Assembly (NCBI GenBank): GCA_037501455.1
Contig: CM074865.1
Span: 39,166,501-39,230,500, forward strand
Origin: Lantana camara
Taxonomy: Eukaryota > Streptophyta > Magnoliopsida > Lamiales > Verbenaceae
Direction of reading: 5' to 3'
DNA length: 64,000 bases
Under the pieces are notes generated by a model. The model saw only the letters and a list, made by a program, of their open reading frames with translations, did not search any database and had not been told where the DNA came from. The position numbers and the translations under genes are program-made. Shown piece after piece: positions 11,162-23,100 of this stretch (position 1 is the stretch's first letter; the number at the start of each line of letters is the position of its first letter).

Positions 11162-13487
11162 TGTAAGGTCCTGCTCGTCCGGCCATTCCAGGTACGCTTT
11201 TACGAGAGAGTTCTTTGCGCTTTTATTTATTTAATTATACGATTATGTGTTATTTTATGCCAATGTGATTATTTGTAATTGATTGAAATTTATTTGTTTA
11301 ACTTATAACTTGAGTTTTTACGTTTATGTACGCGTGTCTTGTAATTTGCTCCGTACGTGCCCGAATTTATCCGAATCGACCTGTTTTTGAGCCCATGTGA
11401 CCGTTATTCAACCCTCTGTCCATCCCTACCTCTCTCATTTCGGACCAGCAGCCAAGGAAAGCAAGAAAGGGCAGAAAATGAGAGGAAAACGGGAAGAAAA
11501 GAGAAGAGGAGCTGGCACGATTCACAACTTGGAGTTTCTTTCTCGTTCGACCTCCGATTCGCCTCAAATTCGAAAGGTGAGTACATATTTGTGGTCTCCA
11601 TCTTCTTACCTTTCTTGTGCATATGATTTTGTCCATTTTCTTGAAGATTAGAGCATGCTGTGGTTGTTGTGATGAATAGTTAGGTCATATCAGTGATTTG
11701 ATGAGTTCTTCCATTTCTTATGATCATTTCTTGAATTAATGAGTGTTATGTGATCTAGATGACTTGTATAATTCATTTCTAAGCATGAATTTTATGGAAA
11801 ATATGCTGAAAATCGAACTACCATTGATGAACTCCATGAAAGCTTGATGAATGATTGAATTTGTGCATCTCTTGCCTTCATTCTTGTTGCTCCTTTGTTT
11901 GTTCGTGTTTGGTGGTTGTTGTGTGATATTTTTGCTAGTTTTTCCTTGTCTTTTGGCTACCTTTGCTACTGTGTATGAGCTCTTGCTGCTGCTGCCATGG
12001 AAATGAAGGAACAGAGCTGCTGCTGCGCGAGGAAGATGATGCTTTGCGCCCGTTAACGGGCGTTAACCTATGGAAGCTTTGTGGGGGTAACGCCCGTTAC
12101 CCCCATAGCTGCTGGAGACCTTTACCTCCTGACCTTGTTAACGGGGGTTAACCCCTTTTTCCTTGGGTTTGTTAACCCATTTACCCCCTCTCTTTTGATG
12201 TTTGTTTCGTGTGTTATGTTTGTTTCGTTTCTGGTTGCTCTATAACATACGTGTTTGATTGAATACCTTATTTCTTTGCCTCATGCGATATCTCTTTGAT
12301 TCTTTTATGATTTGAATGATTTGTTAACGTGTTATATAATATGTTATGTGTATTGCATGAAGTTGTGAACTTGTTTGACGTGAAATATGTGAATTATGAT
12401 TTGATATGACCTAATATGAACTCATGTGATCTAAGTGCTACTTCATCTCAATCTTTATGCATCATTAGCATCCATATGCATAGGCCGAGCATCTATTTGG
12501 TTCATTTTGAGTCTATGTTTGTCTTGTGACCTTTGTTTTGCTTTTAGGTTTGCCCCATGGTTGAAGAAGTAGTCTCTTAGAAGGGTTTGAGTTTGTTTCG
12601 TCGGTTTGGTCGGCTAGGTGAGGTTTCTTTCTTTTAGTTATCACGATCTACAACCCTAATTGTGTTTTAAGACTGCATGCGACCTATGTATACGTATATA
12701 TATATAGATACATGTTTGATATGTATTTTGTGGGAATTAGCCCTTTTGTTATGAATTGTTTGAAAAATACTTTTATATATAAGTAAGCTATATTTTCGTT
12801 CCTTTGTTTGAAAAAGGGGTTGGTGTGTGTGTGTGATAAGCTTCAGCGAGATTGACTTTGAAAGATAAGCCTTTTTATAAGTGTGATAAGTGTGCGTGAT
12901 TTTTGTGTTGGGCCCCCGAGTTTTGTACAAAGGAGCCCCGGGACGGCGTCGGGCCGTCGGGTTACTCCCGAGTATGGACTCCACTTCGATAGGATCAACC
13001 CAAAACCCGCTAGGAGGTTAGTGGGGAACGGAATCCTTGGGCGTGAGTGTCATGAAACTCACGACCCTGACTTATAAGCGTGATGGATGTGAAGGGTGGC
13101 CACCCTTCCTTCCCCCGGAGAAGAGGTATGTGTATGTGTTTGCTTTTTGCCTTCGTTTTTGTTAAGTTGCGATTTTTACCTTGTGAAGGAGGATGGTTGT
13201 GCACTCGTACTCGTCGAGTGGTGTGTGTGTGTTTTGTTTCCGCCTATGGTTCGTGAAACGGGGGCGGATTTCTAATTCTTAAAATTGGTTGATTTTGGCC
13301 TTCGGCCCTAAACCATTTCTATATATATGTTATCACGTGTTAAAATGTTTTGGATTGCAAAAACCACGCCCGGTTCATGAACACTCTAAGTTTTGTATAT
13401 GTTATGCTCTATATTTATGTACAGGTGCGTGTGTTAGCCCCCTCACCAGTCTTTAGGACTAACCCCTCTCAGCTGTTTTCCTTTCCC

Positions 13488-13518
<31 letters not shown>

Positions 13519-13951
13519 GTGAGTTTGCAGGTGCAGGTCTTCGGTTCGTGCTAGGAGGTGGTCTTTTACTTTGAGTCATTCGAGTTTGTTAGAGGAGTCT
13601 TTTGCATCCTTGCATCTTTACTTTCCAGTTTTGGTACTATGTATAAATATGGTACTACGTATAAATATGTATAAGTATGGTACTATGTATAAGCTTTGTA
13701 TGAATTATGATTCATTTAGCCTTTGATGGGCATAACATGTATAATTTGTATTAATGTTGGCATGTATGTTTGTATATTTGTGATCCTGATGCGGCGCACT
13801 CTGAATGAGGGTCTAGACCTCCTAGCTAGCGTGTGGGTTTTTGTTTGTCTCCGTTCGCCGTAGCTTGATGCAGGTACGGAGTTCCCATTTCGTTACTCGC
13901 ATTGGGCTATGGTGCGGGGGGATGTGGTGCCCTTCACTCCGGGGTGTTACA
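11162..13951 (+). mobile_element. Element B, 3' LTR (2790 bp)
   Basis: The LTR begins TGTAAGGTCC and ends GGGGTGTTACA. Its start aligns with that of LTR J (AGGTACGCYTTTACGAGAG a little inside). Ordered blocks are: CGCCTCAAATTCGAAAG with donor GT at 11577; a GAATAGTTAGGT motif at about 11674; a palindrome cluster (12047-12155); GCCGAGCATCTATTTGG at about 12485; a candidate micro-exon 12548-12617 followed by GTGAGG; a GC-rich block near 12940-12960; and a run of 11 C and 23 T (13485-13518) directly before an acceptor TTTGCAG (ends 13530). The partner 5' LTR must lie left of the window. The next bases, AGGAT (13952-13956), are the expected TSD. Confidence 0.9.
12047..12155 (+). repeat. Palindrome cluster in LTR B
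   Basis: Three palindromes lie within 110 bp: a perfect 16-mer CGCCCGTTAACGGGCG (12047-12062), a 24-bp element with 11-nt arms TGGGGGTAACG/CGTTACCCCCA around CC (12082-12105), and a perfect 12-mer GGGGTTAACCCC (12144-12155). Further GTTAAC sites occur at 12137 and 12171. The cluster starts 470 nt after the donor-like GT at 11577. Confidence 0.92.
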
Positions 13952-14968
13952 AGGATACTGGTCGGGACAGATTTAATCCCGGTCGGGACAGCCCTCCCCT
14001 GCTCCGTTTGCTCTGAAATTTTACCACAATTAAGTACTTAAAGTGTAGAGTATTTTCCCTTTTATAGCTCGTCAATATCAGTTCCGGGGAGTAAGATATA
14101 ACCGTTTTAATTTGGTGTCACCAAGCTATTGCGAATCTGTGTTAATCCAACTTCCCACCTAAGTCATTTTCATTCTGCTTTATACTAGTAGTCAAAGTAT
14201 ATATGTTTGGAAAGATCTATTTGTCTACTTTCATATCCAACAAACGAGACCCCTTTCCGACTTCTAGAACTTGAGATATTTGCATTTCGTTACAGCTTGT
14301 GCACTTTAGAACTTCCAACTTTTGTTCAACTTTACTCAAAAACTCCATTTTTGTGCTTCCCCTTCATTTTCCCGACCCAGTACGTTACTTATATTATTTT
14401 TATGCATGCCTAATTATTTGATGGTGATTGAATTCATATTCCATGACAAGTAATTGCTGAGCTTCGATTAAATGCTATGTGTAAATTATAATTTGAGTTT
14501 GTTTATTGTCTTGCATGCCTACATGATTTAATTGATGCCAATTTGCTCGCCTTGTATGTTAAGTTATTTAATTATGTTCTAATATTTTATTGCACGACCA
14601 TATATCACATGTACACTTGAATTATATGCCTATTTGATATGTGGAACATTAATTGTGCACATGAACACTATCATGACATAGCATATCATTTTATAATTCT
14701 CGCACACATGTTATATCATTTCATATCATTCCACGACACCTCATATCAATGCCGTGCATCTTACTTGGTCTCATATTGAGTCATTTCTCACGAGTACACT
14801 ATATTCTTGGTTCTTGTACAGTTCATCTCCAGGCCGGAGACTTCTTGATTGAGTAGGCACCTGTGTAGCTTGTGTTCTTGTATCGTCGTCTTCCAGGTGA
14901 GGGTGTTTTCCGTTCTAGTTACGTATCAAACCCTACAACCTTTAAGTGACAAGTTTTGACCAAAAACC

Positions 14969-15008
<40 letters not shown>

Positions 15009-15882
15009 CAAAGTGGAGTTATCAAGTATATGTTTTCAAAGGACTAAATTATTTTCCAATGATTTGAAATGTATTATTATTCTCATGACTTAAAATGTTT
15101 TGGCGAGATTATGCACTATCATGTTCATGTTATTGGGCCCGGGGAAATGTGTGAATGGAAATCGGCACGATATCGGGCTTTCGGGCACGCCTTAGCACAT
15201 AGTACCCATTGAGAATTTCTCCCGCGACCGAGAAACACGGAAGGTGAGTTATTCTTGAGCTGGTGGTTAACCCATCGAAGGAGCGGGTAGGAGTCATGAT
15301 CCCCTGTCTCGATATGGACTCATGAGGTGGTTCGGGCCTTGCAAATCCATCCACCACCCCGGAGGAAGAAGGATGAAAAATTATGATTATTCTTATGATT
15401 CACCGTATGTTTCATGTATGTATAGCTCATATGTATTATTATATATTGCATGATCACGTATTCAAAAGTATTAAATCATGTTTATGGTACACGGTCGGAG
15501 TTTGGTTGGAGAATTATGCACACTCACTCGCCAAGCCACTATGATTATTCATGAATTATAAATTTAATGAATTTAATTTGAATTAGTCGTAAAGTTTGAG
15601 CAATGCTTAGCAATTTTCTTGCCCTTCGCGGGAGCTAACTTCAAATAAAACTTTGCTCGTGATTTATGACTTGCATGTTCATGTTTTTATATGTATGCAC
15701 AGCTCCAACTTACTCAGTCTTCTAGAAACTGTCCCCTCTTTCCACTTTTCCAGTTCTTCCAGGTTTCGCTTGGCGGAAGTCGAGTCTTAATGTTTAGTTG
15801 AATCACACATGTACACTTGAGTCACATTTCCATATTTCTACATTGTAATATATTACTGTATTGAATTGGTTGTTGTTGGAAT
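13952..15882 (+). mobile_element. LTR D, left part
   Basis: This is the middle of an LTR of the same architecture as A and B, cut on the left by B and on the right by copia element N. It contains an inverted repeat TCCCGGTCGGGA (13977-13988) with a second GGTCGGGACAG at 13960, a candidate micro-exon 14822-14896 (TACAG before it, GTGAGG after it; its start CATCTCCAGG resembles that of LTR A), a TA-repeat and poly-T stretch near 14971-15008, a GC-rich block near 15134-15190, and the block CTTGGCGGAAGTCGAGTC near 15769. Its last five bases before N (GGAAT, 15878-15882) form the TSD. It continues at 25994. Confidence 0.8.
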
Positions 15883-17031
15883 TGTTAGGAATAGTGCCCT
15901 AGAAAGCCGATTGTATATCCGCTTTGTGCTTTTCCTTATTGTAATCACAGACAATCTTTGAATAAAAATAACGAATTGAGGCAACACTTCTTTATATGCT
16001 CTTGTTTGGTATGCGTTTACTTTAGCTGTGCATGTATGAGAACTCCCCTAATCCTAATGACTTTAGGACTCTACCATTTAGGTGAAATGGTTCATGAAAC
16101 GAGCCCTATATCACATGAGTCATGATTAGTAAAATACTCCAAGCCGATGAGTCCTACAGACAGTGGGAGTGTCAACCTGACTCCTCTAAGGCTTGCTTGT
16201 GGGATCACGCCCTTAAGAAGGACCACCTTGTTTCATGGAGGTGCAAAGTGTATAGTTGATACGTGCGTGATATATGAGGGTGCTTACTTTAATAAGTAAG
16301 TTCACTGAGGTGCCCCGTGTGAGAACATTCCTAAATGGGAAAGGAAGTTTCTATTTCAGGAAATGGAAACTTCCAGATTAGGAAATATCTCGCGAGTCAT
16401 TTATGTGATTAATTGATCCTTAGACTTGAGGTTCCTTGTCACTTTATGAGTTAACTCTGTAGTCTTAGGTATAAGCTTTAAAGGGTGTCGCCTTAGACAA
16501 CTGATTCAAGGCTTATGCTGGGGCTGCACAAGTGATTCATGAAAGTGAATGAGAATCAAGAAAGGACCTACACTTGCATATGCAAGGTGATCTCTTATTG
16601 TGTAAGTCATTCATATGCCATATGGAGTCCTTGGCCAAGGCAGTAGATCAATACATCAAGAAAAGGGTTTCTTGGATTGAGATCAAATGGATATGAAATG
16701 CACTTAGCTTTAAGACCAGATTATTAGGGTTCTGATTAATCCCTTGCCCTAGATCTTGGTTGAGAGATAGTAAGTAGGAGGATTGTATCTCACATGAATC
16801 AATGACTTAAAGGTTCTGTCGAATCTGAACATTCCAATTCAGCTAGGGGTTAAACACCTGTTGCTAGACTATGGTCGTTTAATCTGTGGACTAATTAATT
16901 AATTAGTGAATTAATTAATTAGGGTCACTGCTAATTGAATTGAGAACCTAGAGGGTCACACACAACAACTTGGTTACATGAGTTGAGGCTTGAAATTGAT
17001 TAAACGAGTTAATCGGGCCAAGAGGGTTCCA

Positions 17032-17099
17032 CACGTGTGAATTCACACGTGTGGCTCACGTGAGTGACACGTGTCACTGTGACACGTGTCACACACGTG
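17032..17099 (+). promoter_or_regulatory. G-box palindrome array in 5' LTR of N
   Basis: CACGTG occurs at 17032, 17046, 17057, 17068, 17083 and 17094, spaced 11-15 bp apart, each within a longer palindrome. In plants CACGTG is bound by bZIP and bHLH factors acting in abscisic-acid, light and stress responses. The array lies about 340 bp upstream of the TATA box. Equivalent arrays occur in the 3' LTR (about 25185-25252) and in copies E, L and M. Confidence 0.88.
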
Positions 17100-17440
17100 T
17101 GTATATATATATATATTGTATATATTAAATAATTAATTAGTTAATTATTTAATAGACTTTGGTTTAATTTTGAATTAAAAAGAAAGTCTAATTTTGGAGA
17201 AAATAATCTAGTTAATTAATTACGAATTAATTAATTAGATAAAAATAAGTTATTTATTTTATAATAAATAAAGTATAAAATTATCCAAAAATAGTTTGGA
17301 TATTTTTAAGCTCTCTTAAAAGTTGACTAGAATTAGAATTCAAAGTCAAAGTTGGAAAATACTTGATGATCAAGTAATAGGAGAGAGAGGAACCAAATCC
17401 TAGTCCAAAAAGGACTAGTTTCGGCCGCCCCTCCCCTTTC

Positions 17441-17450
17441 CTATATATAG
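17441..17450 (+). promoter_or_regulatory. TATA box of element N
   Basis: CTATATATAG lies in the sequence CCTTTC-CTATATATAG-GGGAGCTC, conserved in LTR L (about 42815) and, inverted, in M (about 46740). Transcription should start about 30 bp downstream, near 17475. Confidence 0.82.
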
Positions 17451-17837
17451 GGGAGCTCATGCTCCCCTTTAGAGCTAATTGACAATTCTTGGTTCATGTG
17501 TTGAACACCTTCCTTTCTCCAAGATTAAATTAAACCCTAGGTTAAGCCTAAACACTAACTAGAGAACTAGCATCCTTACTAGTTAGATTGTGATCAAGTT
17601 GGTGGACTTTCTCTAGAGGCTTCAAGTTAGAAGTTTGAAGATTCGAGCTTTACCAAGGAGAGGGGATCAAGCCGCGAGAAGAGCGTTCTTGGGTGGCTTG
17701 AAACGCTTCAAGAAAGAATAAAAAGAAAAGTAAGTTTTCTATCTTTACGAATTTGGTTACACGATTGCGAGTTCAAGGTCCTTTTGTTGGAAAAATTTTT
17801 AAATTCCGCTGCTTTCTGATTCGTGTTTTCCAACAAG

Positions 17838-17849
17838 TGGTATCAGAGC
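17838..17849 (+). other. Primer binding site of element N
   Basis: TGGTATCAGAGC starts two bases after the LTR end and is complementary to initiator tRNA-Met. It marks the 5' side of the element. Confidence 0.97.
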
Positions 17850-20107
17850 TACCTCGTTAATCGTGTTTCTGATTCGTCTCAATTATTTCTGAATTTGGTA
17901 GAAATTCTTAGGCTTAGATGCGAATTAGGTATTCATGAGTTCTTTTAGAAAGCCTGAATTACGAAACTGTAATTTTTCCTGAATTTCTAAAACTGTTTTC
18001 TCAAATCGTGTTTTTGAAAATTGTTTTAGTTGAAATTTGTTTAAATCGAATTTTTTAATTTTTGGATTGAACTGGTTTTTCGAGAAACCCAGAAATACGA
18101 AACGAACACGAAAAGCAACGAGCCTAGGCGTGCTAGCACGTCGCACGCCCAGGCCCGTCGCCGCCGCCCAGCACCTCCCGCAACAGCGCGGGAGCCGTCC
18201 CGGGCGCGCCCAGTCCGTCCCGCAACCGCGCGGGACGCCTGCCCAGGCCATGCCGGACGCTGCTGCGCGCAGGCGCGCGCATGATGCACGCCCAGCATGC
18301 GCACGCGAGCGGAACATCCCGCCCGCTGTGCGCGCCGCTGGCGCGCGTCTGCGCGCGCGGCTGCGCGGCAGTACCTCACGTGGCTGGGCACCTTTTCCGG
18401 GCTCGTTTTCGTGTTTTCGTGTTTCGTGTTTTTCGGTCCGTAAAATCCCGATTTAATTTTATTTTAATTTTATCTTTTTAAAATCAGTTTTGTTAAAATA
18501 AAATTATTTTAAAATTTTGATTAAATTGGGATTTTTGAAAGATTAAAGCGATTTGATTTTTGGGAAAATTATGAATATTATTTTCTGAAAATAATGAAAG
18601 AATAAAATTATTAATTTTGGAAATTAATTGGAATTTTATTAGTTTAATGTTTTTTCGGGTTTTATTGAAAAGGCTCTTGAACAAGAATTGCATCTAAGTC
18701 GTGTTTTGAGTCATTAGGACTTGAAACGAGAATTTTAATTTATTGGCTAAATTTAAATTCTTGCAAAAGCATGTTAGGTGATCATGGGTTTAGATCTATG
18801 TATGGTTTTAATTTATGCACATGGATGGTTTAAATTGGGGTTGGAGCCCTATAGTTGCGTTTTTCAATTGAGGTTGGAGCCTCACTTATGTGCGTACTGT
18901 TATGTGATTTATTATGTGGCTTTCCATATTACTGTTTTTGAGGCCGGGGTATGCCCCGCGTAATTGTCTAAGGCCAATATGAAGATTGAGCCTTATTACT
19001 TTATGTCTTTTTCTTTTTATTGTAATTTGAGAGTAGAGATAGGTGGTGAGGTTTTATTTTCATTTTGGAGACAATGCACCCATGGAGTAAGATGGACCAC
19101 ATTCAAGTAACAAGGAGGCCATAAGTGAAGACCCCTCAAAATGTTAGGGAGGGGAATCTCAATTGTTAAATGTAATAGAGATAGGGCTCGTATTTTGTTA
19201 CCGCTTTCCCTTATGTGATTTAAACTGTTTATGTGGCATGTATGTTAGAACTTGTGATTGTGGAGTGGCTCCCACATATCACGCATAAGATAGGTAGAAC
19301 CCATGATCATTACATGTTAGTATCATGCTAGGACATGTTATCTGTTTATGTGCTTGTTTGAAATGCATTTAAGTGTACTTGCATTAATCAAGACTAATAA
19401 AATTGGATAACATATATGTTGGTGAGGTCGAACCGGACAACTCTCCGGTTGATTCGAAAATTCCCATTAAATATTAAGCTAATTTCGAACAAATAGGTGT
19501 TTAATTCGAGATGCAAGTTTTGAATTAAATTCCTAGCATTCCATCAATAGGTTTTAAGTTTAGTAAGTAAAGCTAGTTATTGTCCGCGAGTCGTGGGATA
19601 GCTAGTGGAGCTTATTAGTTCTTAGTTACCTAATTAATCATTTTAAATGATCAATATTTCATGATCGATTTTAGCAAGGGCGATGTCCGCGAGTCGTGGG
19701 TCGTTCAAACTAAGTTTTGGTCATGATCTTATGATTGATGGGTCTAGCTTAACGCCTAAGTAGATATGGATGTCGCACGAGTCGTGGGTCCATATTGAAA
19801 GATAGGTGATGCAAAAACAATTACTAAGAGTTCTAAAGGTGTTAGAATTGGTAAGTTGTACCTACCTAGGGTTCTTACTTAGAATGTCCGCGAGTCGTGG
19901 GTTCGAGGTAAAATGCCTAGGATCTTAGTACCCATTGGGAAACGTGTTCCTCTTAGATCTTTGGGAATTATAGATCTTTGAAAAACAGTGGGAGCTACAA
20001 TAGATTAAAGACCTTATCTTTTGTATATCGTTATAATTCAGCATGCTCACTAGTTCTCTGTTTCACCATTTAGGTCGTAGATTCTGTGATTCTCTACGTG
20101 TTTTGAA
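17850..20107 (+). other. Long untranslated leader of element N
   Basis: About 2.26 kb separate the primer site from the gag-pol ATG. The leader contains a GC-rich island (about 18119-18380, over 70 percent G+C in an AT-rich setting), a duplicated GGTTGGAGCC motif (about 18840 and 18872) and four copies of a GTCCGCGAGTCGTGGG motif (19582-19901). A pyrimidine-rich acceptor CACCATTTAG ends at 20073. Splicing from the LTR donor at 17730 would remove 2344 nt, including the primer site and GC island. The acceptor and its flanks are conserved in the diverged copy E. Open frames across the GC island (for example 18037-18456) run on both strands and look compositional. Confidence 0.8.
19582..19901 (+). 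repeat. Four interspersed GTCCGCGAGTCGTGGG motifs
   Basis: Copies lie at 19582-19597, 19685-19700, 19772-19788 (variant GTCGCACGAGTCGTGGG) and 19886-19901, with unrelated sequence between them. The same motif occurs five times in the leader of element E on the other strand (37757-38081). The core CGAGTCGTGGG is almost invariant. Confidence 0.9.
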
Positions 20108-23100
20108 ATGGCAACCAAAAACCCTCTTGTATCGATCCTCGAGTCAAACAAGTTGACTGGTCCCAACTATTCTGATTGGCTGAGGAATCTAAAAATCATT
20201 TTAGATTCTGAGAAGAGAACTTATGTTCTCTTCGAAGGGGAGCCTAGTCCCGAAGGGGAGGCTCCCACTCGGGCTGAGCGGGATGCGATTCAGAAGTGGA
20301 AGGATGATAATCTCCAAGCCCGTTGTCTTATGTTGGCTAACATGTCTCCGGACTTGCAAAGACAACATGAGGCCATGGAATTTGCTTGGGAGATTTACGA
20401 CCACTTAGAGCAACTTTACCGCCCTCATGAACGTGTTACAAGGTATAACACTTCAAAGGAATTATTCCACTTGAGAATGAGGGAAGGTTCAAGTGTCCAT
20501 GAATATGGACTCAAGTTTCTTGCCCTTACTGAGAAACTTGCTTCCATGGACATGCCACTGAAAGATGAGCTTTCAGTGGATTTGTTGCTAGCTTCGCTCC
20601 CACCATCATTCAACCCATTTGTCCTTAACTTCAACATGAATCATGCTGGTGCTACTGTAGCTGAGCTGATTAGTCAGCTTGTGACTGCTGAAAGCACGAT
20701 CAAGAAGGACAATAAGGTTTTGATGGTGAATGCTCCATCTTCCTCTTCAGGGCCTTCTAAAGGTAAGGGCAAGAAAGCCCAAAAGAAGAAGAAGAAACCC
20801 CTTAGGCCCACTGGTGGCATTTCGAAGGGGAAGGCCCAAAAGAAGAAGCGTGATCAGAAAGAGGATGTTTGCTTCCATTGTGGCAAAGCGGGACATTGGA
20901 GGAGAAACTGCCCAGAGTACAAGGCTACTCTAAAGAAAGGTATCTTTCTCGTTGAAGTAAATCTTTCTATTAATTCTAGTTCTTGGGTACTTGATACCGG
21001 TTGTGGGACTCATATCTGTAATGATGTACAGATGCTAAGTGAAGTCCAACAACTCAAAGAAGGAGAATGTGTCTTGAAGATCGGCGATGGCTCAAACGTT
21101 GAAGCTCGAGCTTTAGGCACAATTAGATTAGATTTAGGTAGTTTTGAGTTAGTATTAAACAAAGTCCTTTATGTACCGAACATTATTCGTAATATAATTT
21201 CAGTTCCAATATTAGATTGTGAAGGTTATGAAACTTATATTAAGAATGGTAAATACTTTATCAAACGGAACAACTCTTCCGTTCATATCGGTACTCTAAG
21301 TAATGGACTTTACCTAACTCAAAATATCAATATACAACGAGAAACAAAGCGTAAGAGAGATGACAAAGTTTCAGCTCCCTTATGGCACGCTAGATTAGGA
21401 CACATTTCCAAGAACAGAATTAGCAAGATAAACACTTTAGGATCATTCTCTGAAAATGATCTCAAAGAGTTAACTTCTTGTGAATCCTGTGTCAAAGGAA
21501 AAATGTCCAAAGTCCCTTTTAAAGGAACTGTGGAACGTGCCACTAAGGTTTTGGATTTGATCCATACTGATGTTTGTGGACCGCTTAGTGTAAGCACTAG
21601 AAACAATCATCAGTACTTCATAACCTTTACTGATGACTTTAGTCGGTATGGTTATGTATACTTAATGAAGTATAAATCTGAAGCTTTTGAGAAATTCTTA
21701 GAATTTCAAAAGGAGGTTGAGAACCAAACTGGTCACAAGATCAAAGCACTTCGATCTGATCGAGGAGGCGAATATCTTAGTGAAGAATTCCTTAATCATC
21801 TCAAGGATAATGGGATTATCTCCCAGTGGACTCCTCCAGGAACTCCTCAACTTAATGGAGTTTCTGAGAGAAGGAATCGAACCCTACTTGATATGGTTCG
21901 TTCCATGATGAGTTTCACTGACTTACCACCTTCTTTCTGGGGTTATGCCCTAGAAAGTGCAGCAAAGATTTTGAATCTAGTTCCCTCTAAGTCAGTCCCT
22001 AAAACGCCCTATGAAATGTGGCATGGTAAAATCCCTAGTTATTCTTACTTAAGAATTTGGGGTTGTCCTGCTTACGTTAAGAGGACAGTGGGAGATAAGT
22101 TAGAATCTCGTTCTAACTTATGCTACTTTGTAGGTTATCCTAAGGAATCCATAGGATACTACTTCTATGATCAATCTGAACAAAAGGTGTTTGTTTCTAG
22201 AAATGCCACTTTTCTTGAGGAACCGTTCCTTAAAGAAAAGAAGGGCAAGATCATAGAATTAGAAGAAGTACAAAATGACCCCATACCACCCACTGAAGAA
22301 ACGTCCCACTCTGATCAACCACAACCAATCACGAATTTCGATACACACGAAAATCCTCCTCTAAGGCGTTCTGAACGTACTCCTAGACAGCCGGAGAGAT
22401 GGTATGGATTCTTCCATGAAATCTCTCAAAAGGATAATGATCCTTTAACATATGAGGAGGCACTTTCAGATTCTGACTCTGAACAGTGGATAGAAGCCAT
22501 GAAATCCGAAATGGATTCCATGAACTCCAACCAAGTTTGGACCTTGGTAGATTTACCTGATGGGGTCAAACCCATAGGTTGCAAATGGATCTTTAAGAGA
22601 AAGCTTGGAGTTGATGGAAGCATTGCAGCCTACAAAGCAAGACTGGTTGCAAAAGGATTCACTCAGAGACCCGGCGTGGATTTTGATGAAACCTTTTCAC
22701 CAGTTGCAATGCAAAAGTCTATTCGGATCATGCTTGCCATTGCTGCATATTATGACTATGAGATATGGCAAATGGATGTGAAAACTGCCTTTCTCAATGG
22801 TGACATTGACAAAGACATTTATATGGAGCAACCCATAGGTTTCACATTCAGTGGGAGTGAGCAAAAGGTTTGCAAACTCCAAAGATCAATCTATGGGTTG
22901 AAACAGGCTTCTAGGAATTGGAACATTCGATTTGATGAATCGGTCAAAGCGTTTGGCTTCATCCAAATTTCGAATGAATCATGTGTGTATAGAAAGGAAT
23001 TGGAGACCTCAGTGCAATTCTTAGTACTTTATGTTGATGACATCCTTCTTATTGGGAATTCGAAGGATGACATGAAAGTGACTAAGTTATGGTTATCGAA

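Larger units (their letters stand above)
15883..17835 (+). repeat. 5' LTR of copia element N
   Basis: The promoter parts are visible. Six CACGTG (G-box) cores lie within 17032-17099, embedded in palindromes such as ACACGTGT and GACACGTGTC. A TATA box CTATATATAG lies at 17441-17450. An AATAAA is at 17717-17722, and a donor-like AAAA|GTAAGT at 17730 is near the LTR end. The LTR lacks a 337-bp segment present in solo LTRs L and M of the same family. It ends CCAACA immediately before AG and the primer site. Confidence 0.96.

Noticed and set aside
16000..16700. Possible host gene because of good conservation between 15883-17835, 24036-25988, 41250-43534 and 46034-48273
   Set aside because: All four are LTRs of one copia family with exact TSDs, and no open frame is shared.
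18037..18456. Open frames of 116-139 codons on both strands in a GC-rich block
   Set aside because: Stop codons are rare in GC-rich sequence. The frames run on both strands, the block is in a retrotransposon leader, and no motif is visible. They are at most upstream ORFs.
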